A DNA stretch of 19,873 nt from Cudoniella acicularis (Eukaryota > Ascomycota > Leotiomycetes > Helotiales > Helotiaceae). Shown here in pieces: positions 1-8,102 of the stretch. The stretch spans positions 1-19,873 of the forward strand of contig JAAMPI010001100.1 in the NCBI GenBank assembly GCA_013054445.1. The letters are read 5' to 3'. The notes below the pieces were generated by a model that worked only from the letters and a program-made list of their open reading frames with translations, was not told the origin of the DNA and made no database searches. The stretch's first letter is position 1; every line of letters begins with the position of its first letter. A program made the translations under genes and the position numbers.

Positions 1-411
1 AACTCAGAGAACTCAGAGTGTCAAGGAGAGAAAGCGCCAATCTCGTCTATTGAAGCTAGCAGAAGATGAACAGCGTACAGATGGAACGTCTATCAAAGAC
101 ACGGACCTTAACAAATGGATTGCTCCACCCATCTCCTGGGGGTACGAGAACCTAATTCACATTGCGGTAAAACGATTCCGCGAGTTCAGCACTTGGCAAA
201 AGAGTTTGCTAGTAACGTGCCGGAGCTGAAATTCAGCCCAGCGAAAATTTTCTCGTTTCTTATGGAACACAGGAAATCACCGGAGGAAGCCATTGGCAAT
301 GTGGAGAAACTCATCTCGAAACCCATTAAAGCAAAGTCGAAGCCGCTGACGATATCCGAAGATACTAAGCGTAAAGATACTCAGCCTGAGATAGCCCGAG
401 ATTCCAAGTTA

Positions 412-459
412 GTATGTCTCCACGAAGTGTAAATCAAACTATACTAACGATACGTTTAG
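412..459 (+). other. Spliceosomal intron, 48 bp
   Basis: The donor is GTATGT at 412, the branch site ACTAAC at 443-448 and the acceptor TTTAG at 455-459. This is a near-ideal fungal intron inside the BCS1-like relict. Its length is a multiple of three, so it does not itself repair the frame difference between the flanking exons. Confidence 0.65.
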
Positions 460-962
460 GTGGGATAAGGAATCTTTAGTAACGGAAGTCCCAACCGAGA
501 TGGTTCAAACTCCCTTGGCCTCAGAACAGCCAACCGCCCTACCGGGCAGCCCGATTATATCACCGTCCAAGCACTTTCTCAATTTGAGTGATGCCTAAGA
601 GTTGGTCAAGGCAGTCATGGATATCCAGATGGCCTCTACACATGCCCCGAAGTGTACCTGCTCCTATACGCCCCCTGAGGATTTTTCAGACGCGACTTCA
701 ACCGATCTCTGTTCGCCAACCCCCTGTCATCCCTTTGCAACAAACCGACCACTAGCTTATAAGATAGTAGGCTTCCCTTCACCTACACCGGCTGTATCTA
801 CACCACAGGCTGTTTCCAGCTCGTCGAGCCTAGCAAGTCGGTCGGTCTTTATGACTAGGATTCTGGTAGACCCGGGAGAACCATGGAAAGATGTTTCGGA
901 CTACCAGACACAACTTGATCCGCAAGGGCTTATATGCACTAACCATTATGAAGATGTATCGG

Positions 963-1015
963 GTAAGCCTTTATTTACACATAATTCTCAATTTAGTTTG
1001 GGCTAATAGTATCAG
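963..1015 (+). other. Probable intron, 53 bp
   Basis: The donor is GTAAGC at 963, the branch-like CTAAT at 1003-1007 and the acceptor ATCAG ends at 1015. Splicing joins the open frame ending at 962 to a 38-codon exon ending with TAA at 1128-1130. An earlier AG at 995-996 is possible, but it lacks a branch site close upstream. Confidence 0.45.
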
Positions 1016-1130
1016 GTATAATGATTTGCTACCCTACATACTAGGAGATAATCACTCGAGTAGAAACTATATTCGACGACTTAAAACAAATTTGTCGGTC
1101 AGCATCAATAACTACCCTAAAATCAGGTAA

Positions 1131-1312
1131 TACCAATAGGATTCAAATAGTGTTCGAAGTAGAAGGTGTATTGGTCTTGGGTAAGATAGAGATTGATACA
1201 AATGTATATAGATAGGTCATAAGAAACTTGTCTAAACAGAAGTTTAATAGCCATTGTTTAAAACTCTAGGTAAATATCACTTGAATTCTTGTAACTTAAT
1301 AGTTCCTATAAG
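1131..1312. other. Intergenic spacer without recognised gene
   Basis: AT-rich sequence between the two BCS1-like remnants. I see no open frame with family resemblance and no RNA gene. Confidence 0.5.
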
Positions 1313-1489
1313 TTGATTGCCAAGATACCGGAGCTGGAATTCAGCCTAGCTAAAATATTATCATTTCTTTTAGAATATAGACAATCACTTGAGGAAGGTG
1401 TTGATAATATAGAGACTTGGGTGACGAGGACCAGGGAGGAAGGCGAGCTTAAGGTTCTTGGATATTTAATATATAAACCGTGTATATAG
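1313..1489 (+). pseudogene. Second BCS1-like C-terminal fragment
   Basis: The + frame starting at 1313 reads LIAKIPELEFSLAKILSFLL followed by EYRQSLEEGVDNIETWVT and stops at TAG 1487-1489. It aligns directly with the segment at about 187-310 (NVPELKFSPAKIFSFLMEHR, SPEEAIGNVEKL). There is no start codon, no upstream ATPase core and no obvious splice site, so this is an isolated remnant of a related gene. The conserved FSPA proline is now leucine, CCN to CTN, a C-to-T change. It could be a diverged family member's scrap rather than a local duplicate of the first fragment. Protein-level similarity is clear; DNA-level identity is moderate. Confidence 0.6.
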
Positions 1490-1781
1490 TCACACGTGGG
1501 AGTCAAAATGGCGATGGCCAACCCAAGAGCTATAGTCTAATATAACTCTGATTCACTTCATCTGCAGAATAGAGCTACAGAATAGAGCTGTGTACGCACT
1601 ATTGGCTTGCCCTTAAGTTTCTTCCCAGCGCTGTTAAGTCTGTTCTCCTATTATATATAGGAGCCTTCCCCTCCCTAAGTTTATTTTCAAACGACAGTCC
1701 TACCTCTGTCCTAGTTCCTAGCTGACTGCTCTTCAATTACCCTGATAACCTACGGCGTTAACGTCGGCAAACCAACTTCTG
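1490..1781. promoter_or_regulatory. Upstream region of the glycosyltransferase pseudogene
   Basis: No gene is visible here. It contains a 13-bp tandem direct repeat (CAGAATAGAGCT twice, about 1565-1589). A perfect 6-bp inverted repeat, CTCCTA at 1645-1650 and TAGGAG at 1658-1663, encloses TTATATA. The TATATA core lies about 125 bp before the presumed ATG at 1782 and may be a former TATA element. That role is inferred from position only. Confidence 0.35.
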
Positions 1782-3380
1782 ATGGCTAATCAGCTGCTCT
1801 TGGCCACTAGACCTCAGGAGAAACTTGCCTTTATCATTCTATTATATGTAACGGCCAACTTATTGTTATTGAAGGAAGCTCATCCTTCTAGCAGTTTCCG
1901 CTATACACGACTCACAGTCTACATCATCGGTTGTTAGACGTTTAACCTCCTCTCCGGCTTCCTCGTCATCCTTAAGACTAAAACCGCGACTCAAATCAGC
2001 ATCTTACCCTTATTACCGCATGCTATTCTATTCCTACTTTTATTTGGGATCAGTAAGCTCTCCGAGAGGGTTGACGACTCCGCTCTGATCTGGTTCACTG
2101 CGCTGGTTACATGGCGCTACTTTCGACTCTTTATCAACCTCTACTCCTTCTAGCGATACAAGTCAGCAAGTCTTCCTACGATCCGAACTATAGGTCCGAA
2201 AGATGTTATAATGATTCTGCCTACTGTCTTAGTCTTAGAGGCAGATAATCCCGACTTTAAAGAGTGTCTTACGACTTGTCTGATCAATAAACCCACGAGA
2301 GTCATTATTGTCACTAATACGGATTTTAAGGCTACGGAGGTCAATAAACTATTACTAAGTATCCGTAATAAGATTTAAAGAGGCTCGTCTAGCTTTTTAA
2401 GTGGACTCGGTCCAATTGATATTTCCGGAGTCGATGTTCGAGTCACGTATGCTAGTGTCGCCGACAAACGCTGCCAAATGACACACGCTATCTAATATGT
2501 CTAGACTCGCCTGACCATGTTCCTCGATGATCACGTGTTTCTGCCGTATTTGTTCCTAGACTCTGTCGTGCCTGTTTTCGAAAACCCATGCGTTGGCTTA
2601 TGCGGGACAAAGAAGGCTGTTCGTCGTAAGTATCCCGAGGCTCACTCGCTTTAGGGAAGATATTAGGAGTCGTTCTGGAATGTTATAGGGGCCCTTTATC
2701 TGGAACGACATAACTTCGAGATCCGAGCCACTAACGCTATGGATAGAGGAGTCTTTGTGGTCTCGGGACGAGCCTTGGTTATTCTATCTGAGATCGTCTA
2801 AGATAACAACTTCTATAAAGCATTCACTAACGAGTACTTCTTCTTTGGCTTATTCGGTCTACTAAACCCCGACGACGATAACTTTATTACACGCTGGGTT
2901 TTACGCTATCTATAGAACTACGAAATAAAGATCTAATATACCAATAATGCTATAATAGAGACAACACTCGGCCAGTTTCTAAAGATCGTAGCGCAGTTGT
3001 TCCGTTAGGCACGCACAACTTTCCGGACGAACTTCTGCTCTCTAATTACCGATCGTACGGTATGGCGGCGCTTGCCGTGGACCGTGTGGACTACCTATAT
3101 CCCGAGCTTGTCTAACCTGGCACTTTTCTGGGATACCGGGATGTTCTATACTCTTATTAAGACCAATCTCTATTCGGAATCAAGAAACCAGATACAAATT
3201 CTTTTGGTCTTTGGAGGTTGGATCTATCTCACTAAGCTTGTCAAACTGATACCATATTTTCGGCGTTACCCTATAGATTTCTTCCTGTTCTTCTTTCCAA
3301 TCCCGGCCTATCCTCTTTTCGCTTACTGCCACTCACTCCTCAAGTTGTGGGCAGGTATTATATTCTGGAACTACAGCTAG
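1782..3380 (+). pseudogene. Family-2 glycosyltransferase (fungal GT2, hyaluronan/cellulose-synthase-like), RIP-inactivated
   Basis: One continuous frame from ATG 1782 to TAG 3378-3380 (532 codons) carries 11 internal stops: TAG at 1935, 2151, 2502, 2652, 2664, 2913 and 3006; TAA at 2376, 2493, 2799 and 2934. No frameshift is needed. Visible features are hydrophobic N-terminal segments, a Rossmann-like donor site (MILPTVLVLEADNPDFKECL), TMFLDDHVFLPYLF with the acidic pair, then LLNPDDDNFITRWV. QLFR-stop-ARTTFRTNF corresponds to the processive-synthase motif QxxRW with its Trp now TAG. Hydrophobic C-terminal segments follow. Intact members are membrane polysaccharide synthases using UDP-sugars; a Zymoseptoria/Fusarium relative is needed for normal hyphal growth. 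All stops fit CpA-to-TpA change of CAA/CAG (Gln) or TGG (Trp). The copy cannot make a full enzyme. Confidence 0.88.
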
Positions 3381-3625
3381 ACAGGCAGAAACTTGGGCGC
3401 CAGTCGAGCAAAGCCTTTTCCATCACCAGTAAAGCAGTAGCATCTAAAGCAAACTCTAGACGGAAATGAAAACTGGTGATAGGGGTGATATTCTCACCTT
3501 ACCACTATACCTAGGCTGCGGAAAAACCCGCACCGCCGCCCTAGGCGCCATCACTTCATCCTCCTATTATCGGGCTACTCCTTGTCCCATAAAGATTGAC
3601 GATTTGGCATTCTTATGACTGCCAG

Positions 3626-3665
3626 TAAAGGATTGGGAAAGTTTTGATTATTGCCTGTCACTTTT
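3626..3665 (+). repeat. Diverged direct repeat, copy A
   Basis: TAAAGGATTGGGAAAGTTTT followed by GATTATTGCCTGTCACTTTT matches 3984-4024 (TAAAGGAGCGGAAAAGTTTG, then TGAATATTGGCCGTCACTTTT) at about three quarters of positions. The copies lie about 358 bp apart. Flanking sequence is only weakly similar, so this may be the core of an old tandem duplication or solo-element pair. Confidence 0.5.
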
Positions 3666-3983
3666 AACCTGCTGCGCGGGCGTCTTTGCTTGACACTGCC
3701 GCCGGAGGCCGTTTTCGACCCTATGACGACGTCGATCGGTTGATTGGTCTGCTAAAACAGATATTGGTGGCCTGTATCTTCTATTTCAGGAAGGGCCGCT
3801 TCTGGCCCCTTTCTCGAGTTGCATTTGTCATCCCTGTCCCTCTTAACTTCCAGTTCTCCGTCTCTCTATTCACTATAAACAAACAACTCCGATATAAATT
3901 TCTGGAATGTAGTTGGTTTCCTTCACAATGGTGGTTTAGGGGTAGTTAGATGCAGCTGTGATTTGCTGGCTGAAGGCTGTCAA

Positions 3984-4024
3984 TAAAGGAGCGGAAAAGT
4001 TTGTGAATATTGGCCGTCACTTTT
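3984..4024 (+). repeat. Diverged direct repeat, copy B
   Basis: This is the partner of the repeat at 3626-3665. The best-conserved part is the 3' end, CGTCACTTTT versus TGTCACTTTT. Confidence 0.5.
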
Positions 4025-4449
4025 GTATATACGCTATATTGCCATGAAATTGATGCTTGGTAGAATACCTGCGCCAGCATGCCTAATGAACTATTGTTGG
4101 CTTACCTGTCAGTGTCCAATTTTGGCTCTTGTTTAGATCAGGATCCCTAATATGATATATGACGGCGGGCCATTTTTGGCAATTGGAAGGAAGGAAACTG
4201 TGCGAGGCGGAAAGAATTGGAAATTGGGTTGGACAGGGTTACGTCCTCCACGCATGTATCAACTTAGGTGTGGTGGAGAGAATCTATAGCTTAAATAATA
4301 CCTTTTGTATAAGAAGAAGTCGAGGCGTGCTTAGAGTCGAAGCCCCACCACACGTAGCATGGCTTATGCCAAACATCATCGCAATTGAAATGGTTTGCGC
4401 CCGCTAAAGGAGGCTTATAACTGCTTATCTGGCACACCGGGCATCATAA

Positions 4450-4662
4450 GAGAGGCGCAGAGGATTAATACCAGATTCTGAAGAACGGTTTACTAAGGCT
4501 GAGTACACGAGTAGGGCGTTGAAAGTCCAGCATGGCCTCGCTAAGCGAATTGGCTTCAAACCTAGACCGACGTGGAGACCCATGAGTCGCCAGCCACCTT
4601 GTCAGTTCACATCTCATCATTTACCCTCGACCTCTCATCAGGGCGTTCAGCGCCAGCCTTAA
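4450..4662 (+). pseudogene. Short coding-like frame, unrecognised
   Basis: An open frame of 70 codons with no ATG near its start reads RRGLIPDSEERFTKAEYTSR then ALKVQHGLAKRIGFKPRPTW. The charged, non-repetitive composition is protein-like and could be an exon remnant. It ends at TAA 4660-4662 and overlaps the start of the open frame leading to the zinc-finger gene, which lies in a different frame. I recognise no family. It may be an upstream exon of that gene, a separate fossil, or chance. Confidence 0.25.
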
Positions 4663-5645
4663 AATTATACCTGGGCACTCTTCCTACGCCCAAGCTTCTG
4701 CCTAGCAAAATGCTGGAGACACAACTTGATGTGCTACATATATCAGTTTCCTCTTCGTCCTGTCCAGGTGGTTTACCTCAATTCTTCACCAGGATCCTGA
4801 CCTTGACTTTTTCGTTCGAAACGTTCTTCGCTATCTCCTCGAGCCTGATTCACGGGACCTATTCACAACGCAGCTTGGGAGCAATTCTTACACTCTCCTC
4901 GTTGACGATAGAGACCCTTGTAGCTCAGATGCCCGCAGCCTTCAGCAGCAGAAGTTCAGATGACTACTGGTTTCAACTGCAGAATCTATCATATCTAGTC
5001 GGCTCAGTATTGGCGCAGCAGTGCCCAAAATATATAGGACGACAACTTAATTCAGTATCTATAGACTTCTAAACTCGAAACACGAACTCTCTCACGACGA
5101 CTAAAGGGCTTCTTTCACCCTACGACAACAATCGCTCTCCATTCCTTACCTCTATAGGTTCGTCCAGTGTTTAACAACAGCAACGAATGAACGCCTCGTA
5201 ACAGTCTCTCCCGCAGCCAACTCAACAAGACTTCGTGCACACTCCAGACCATTGTAGTAGACGATCCCCCCTTATACAGAATGTAGGACAACAAGACGAC
5301 CGGCCATTCAAGTGTGACCAATGTCCGCAATCCTTCAACCGCAACCACGATCTCAAGCGGCATAAACGGATCCACTTAGCAGTAAAGCCTTTCCCCTGCG
5401 GGCATTGCGAAAAGAGCTTTTCAAGGAAAGATACATTAAAGGTTCGTTCTTTATTCGATCTGATTCGTAGATTGGAGCAAGGAGATAGCTGATTGAACGA
5501 ACAGAGACATGTCCTCGTGAAAGGGTGCGGGAAGACTCCCGCAGAAGGCGCATCGAATATGCAGGTAAATGAACAGACTGCTATTGATAAATCGGAGGCG
5601 ATCGTCAACTTAACAGAGGGTAAGCCAAAGACGGAGGAGATTTAA
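4572..5645 (+). pseudogene. C2H2 zinc-finger transcription factor, intact fingers but broken upstream frame
   Basis: The finger exon has PFKCDQCPQSFNRNHDLKRH then KRIHLAVKPFPCGHCEKSFS: finger 1 is C-X2-C-X12-H-X3-H. Finger 2 is split by an intron at 5442-5504 (donor GTTCGT, CTGAT branch-like, acceptor ACAG) and resumes RHVLVKGCGKTPAEGASNMQ, ending at TAA 5643-5645. The 'RNHDLKRHKRIH' finger recalls fungal Swi5/Ace2-type regulators. Upstream in the same frame are TAA at 5070, 5172 and 5199. Near 4780-4980 a different frame (DPDLDFFVRNVLRYLLEPDS) looks more coding-like, suggesting a frameshift or unrecognised introns. Intact relatives are nuclear DNA-binding regulators. The fingers themselves retain every ligand. 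A shorter functional product starting downstream of 5199 cannot be excluded, but no ATG precedes the fingers in that frame. Confidence 0.65.
5442..5504 (+). other. Intron in zinc-finger gene, 63 bp
   Basis: The donor is GTTCGT at 5442 and the acceptor AACAG ends at 5504, with CTGAT near 5489-5493. Phase 0 splicing joins ...SRKDTLK to RHVLVKGC and restores the second finger. The intervening frame hits a stop at 5490-5492, which supports splicing. Confidence 0.7.
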
Positions 5646-5936
5646 TCCTCTCCTCCTTCTTCTTCATGGGTAGGCGCAAGTGTTGTGGTGTGGGTTACTA
5701 TAGTGGGCGGGCGATATGGATAGAGTTTCGGCACAGAAGAGGGGTATTTGGGAGGTTGTGGTGTTATTGAATTCGCGATGGATATAGAGTTGGTCTTTAG
5801 ACTTTCATTCTTTTCTTTGACTTTTTCCTTTGCTCAAGGTCTGTTAGATAGCTTTACAGGAACCTGTTATGGAGTGCTTGCCTTGATTATACGATGACAT
5901 ATGCCTAAATCCACCCATCGGTAAGTAGGGCCAACA
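5646..5936. other. Convergent intergenic spacer
   Basis: This lies between the 3' ends of the + strand zinc-finger gene and the - strand CreA-like pseudogene. It is partly T/G-rich, with a pyrimidine tract TCTTTGACTTTTTCCTTTGC near 5813-5832. No gene is seen. Confidence 0.5.
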
Positions 5937-6930
5937 TTACCTTCCCAGCGCCATAAAATTGTCCACTTGCTGCTGCCCTGCCACCCTACGAGCTGGCGGG
6001 GTAGGCAGTTTCCTTTCGGTACCATGAGTTCTCGATATGGTATCGCTGATCACTGATATAGGTCGAGCAGCGGATGTGGCTTGGTTGTTAGTATGGTATT
6101 GTCCGTCGACGTCGACATGTTAGGGTTCTATAGTCGTAAGGGGGGGTGTTTGTTAAAGCGACAGGTCACGGATGGCAGGCAAGTCGTAGCCACCACTATA
6201 AGGTCGGAGACGAGGTGAGTGTATTAGAGTGGCCAGAGGAGTGTGGTCTGGTGTTGGTGACGGCGAATCGTGAGAGAAGGTTAGTAAAGACGGGGAAGAT
6301 CGTTTTCGTCGTAGGAAGGCGAGCCTGACATGGCGTAGGCTAAGAGGGAAGGGAGGTCGTTCTAAATGCCGCGGCTGCTATGGCTATAATATCTGTTCGA
6401 TGTGACGATGGTCTAGTAGGAAGCGTACGAGAGTGGAGGGGAGGCGATTGGTGAACCGATTGTAGAGGCAGGTGCTGATCGTGACAAGTTCTTGTTTGGC
6501 GGAGGCACTATTATAGCCTTGAACAAACCTTCTTAGTCTCCTCTATTCTGAGTAGCATGTTTAACAGCCTGGCGTGTCGTATTCCTTACTCTTGAGCTAG
6601 GGTTGTTATATGTCTTTAAGTGTCGACGAAGTTTATCCGATCGCGCAAACTTGCTTGTATAGTGTAGGCATATATAAGGCTTCTCTCTAGTATGTGTTCG
6701 AATATGCCTTGTCTGATACTCGAGACGATAAAAAGATTTATCGTAATAGGGCACTTGTGTGGTCGTGGGAGGTCTTGTCGGTCGTCACCTCCGTGTTGAC
6801 TATCGATCTTAGGTGGTATCCTACTGACGGCTACCATTTCTGCTCCTTTGTTGTTGTTGAAGCTCCCTGTTCTTGTTCTAAGTTTGAGATGTACGCCGTC
6901 GTAGTAAAGCAGATAAAGATGATATACTAA
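5937..6930 (-). pseudogene. creA-like: CreA/Mig1-type carbon catabolite repressor, RIP-mutated pseudogene
   Basis: Reading the minus strand from about 6930: GGDDRQDLPRPHKCP, a one-base loss near 6749, then YYDKSFYRLEYQTRHIRTHT, REKPYIC and ARSDKLRRHLKTYNNPSSR. This is the CreA double finger. [20 protein letters not shown] follows. After another frame change near 6300 come [20 protein letters not shown] and [20 protein letters not shown], then ISDTISRTHGTERKLPTP, ending at TAA 5937-5939. These are signature CreA C-terminal blocks in the right order. Stops: TAA 6533, TAG 6413, TAG 6362, TAA 6153. Finger 1 lost its second Cys (Tyr), finger 2 has its second Cys and last His replaced (Tyr), all G-to-A or C-to-T changes. 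Intact CreA is a nuclear repressor of alternative carbon-use genes. This copy could not bind DNA. The N-terminal limit is uncertain. Confidence 0.87.
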
Positions 6931-7318
6931 GGGGATTTGCTAAGAAGAGTACCTTAGCCACGGGCGTAGAAAGAACGGAGGACAGTGGTATGTATACCGG
7001 AGAAGTCTGATCAAGATCTGGAATTATATAGGCGAATAGAGTTAAGGGGTTTGGATAGAATTTCTTGATATATAGGATTTGGTTGTCCTTATTCCTTTCT
7101 TAGTAGCAAGTTGATCGAGACCGTGGTTAGGGTATGGTAAGAGAGGGTTAGGACTAGCCTTTCGCCAAAAGAAAACAAATAAACCTACTGTTCGTAGGTG
7201 TACTAAGAACGGCGTAGTCGTGCTAACAAGATTCGAATATTAGTCTTCTTATTTTTATCGAGATTTATAATAATATTTCTCGAAAGTATTTTCTCCTCTT
7301 ATATCTTGCTATTAGATC
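6931..7318. other. Upstream region of CreA-like pseudogene, no gene recognised
   Basis: On the minus strand this is the 5' side of the CreA-like gene. It is TpA-rich and holds no frame I recognise. Any former promoter is unmarked. Confidence 0.4.
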
Positions 7319-7434
7319 CTTCTGGTAGTACCTGCTGCCCTTAGGTCAGAATCCCTCTCGAGCAAGCCATATAGCCTTAAAAGAGCTTCTATTGATTCCG
7401 GGGAAAGATCCGGGGAACTGTGCCGATCATTGAT
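7319..7434 (-). pseudogene. Short coding-like remnant, unrecognised
   Basis: The minus-strand frame reads INDRHSSPDLSPESIEALLR followed by LYGLLERDSDLRAAGTTRR, then two adjacent stops (TAA, TAG). The composition resembles an amphipathic helical protein segment, and the neighbouring sequence shows the same TpA-rich decay as the named pseudogenes. No family was recognised and there is no start codon, so this may be chance. Confidence 0.2.
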
Positions 7435-7924
7435 TAAGGTGAACCTAAACGAACCACAGTTCTAAAGAGAAACATGGTACCAATATAGTAGCATAATGGA
7501 TGCTTAGGTGGCGCCTAATATTCAGTCCTATTTTTGGACTTCCGCATACCTTGTAGGGAGGTTTAGTGAGTTCACAGGACAAGTCAGCGGCACACCTACA
7601 GCATCCACTTAGCACTAAGTTTCCTAGGTAACCTCTTTCCCTCGATGATCCCGGCCAATAGTCTTGTCAGCACCCCGAAATCAAAATGTGGTAGAACATA
7701 GGCTAACCAAGGGCTAAGGTATGATTAGGGTAGCGACCACTAGCGCGGATTCCTGTCCCTCGTTCCGGCCAAAGCCTTCGCCTGATTGGTATTGGCTTGC
7801 CGTACGCGACGCGCACGACCGACGCGCACGACGTATACGGTACGCATATAGGTACATAACATGCTAGCTCTATCAATTTGCTCGCCCGGCCCCGTCACGC
7901 CAGGTAACACTCCTGATTAGTTAA
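7435..7924. other. Spacer with short GC-rich tandem repeat, no gene
   Basis: No convincing frame on either strand. GACGCGCACGAC occurs at 7808-7819 and again at 7821-7832 (13-bp period) inside a CpG-rich island of about 60 bp. AGTCC..GGACT near 7526-7542 forms a small inverted repeat. Confidence 0.4.
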
Positions 7925-7985
7925 GCCTCTTATTCTAGTAATAAAAAAAGAACTAGATTTTATTCTAATAAAATCTTAAAGAGGC
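7925..7985. repeat. Nested inverted repeats (hairpin-forming)
   Basis: The outer arms are GCCTCTT at 7925-7931 and AAGAGGC at 7979-7985. Inside lies a 20-bp perfect palindrome at 7956-7975, GATTTTATT..AATAAAATC with CT at the centre. On the minus strand it lies downstream of the TAG-riddled gene at 8103-8655 and may be part of its 3' region or the edge of a small inverted-repeat element. Confidence 0.5.
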
Positions 7986-8102
7986 GTGATACCTAAAACT
8001 GATAGGCGGGGCAGTCCTAATACTTATGAATAACACTAATATCTAAGTTTTAGAGTCGTAAAACACGCCCCTACGAACATCCACGATCTATAGTACGTTC
8101 GT

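Larger units (their letters stand above)
2..1130 (+). pseudogene. BCS1-like AAA ATPase C-terminal region, decayed multi-exon gene
   Basis: The frame from about 187 to 411 encodes LAKEFASNVPELKFSPAKI followed by SFLMEHRKSPEEAIGNVEKL, the typical C-terminal helical segment of fungal BCS1-like AAA ATPases (mitochondrial or other membrane AAA proteins). An intron at 412-459 has GTATGT, branch ACTAACGA and TTTAG. Beyond it a coding-like frame runs 461-962, broken only by TAA 596-598; a second intron, 963-1015 (GTAAG, CTAAT, ATCAG), leads to a last exon 1016-1130 ending in TAA. Upstream, 2-229 is open in another frame and unidentified; a possible intron lies at 142-189. Exon frames do not join: direct splicing at 411/460 meets TAA at 466-468, so at least one base shift is needed. 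The Walker and sensor motifs would lie left of the window. The BCS1 assignment of the first exon is fairly sure; that the Ser/Pro-rich 461-1130 part belongs to the same gene is inference. Confidence 0.6.
3381..4449. other. About 1.07-kb spacer with diverged direct repeat, no recognised gene
   Basis: Two open frames (3686-3949 and 4159-4407) lack domain resemblance, normal composition or splice context, and I do not call them genes. A 9-bp inverted repeat, ATCACCAGT near 3421-3430 and ACTGGTGAT near 3471-3480, lies just past the glycosyltransferase stop and could be part of its old 3' region. A diverged direct repeat is listed separately. Confidence 0.45.

Noticed and set aside
2150..2344. Minus-strand frame of 64 codons
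   Set aside because: Antisense shadow of the glycosyltransferase pseudogene; no resemblance of its own.
1782..3380. Alternative genetic code in which TAA/TAG encode Gln would make these genes intact
   Set aside because: Several TAG codons fall at Trp positions (QxxRW and Trp sites in the HD-domain protein), and the CreA copy also lost zinc-binding Cys and His and carries frameshifts. The APH-like and membrane genes are broken too.
3686..4407. Two + strand frames of 82-87 codons
   Set aside because: No motif, odd composition and no splice context; likely chance frames in a spacer.
4918..4935. tRNA-like GTAGCTCAGATGC
   Set aside because: Resembles a D-arm box, but no matching T-arm box, anticodon stem or acceptor stem follows.
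5115..5608. Several minus-strand frames
   Set aside because: They are antisense to the zinc-finger exons, which have clear ligand patterns on the + strand.
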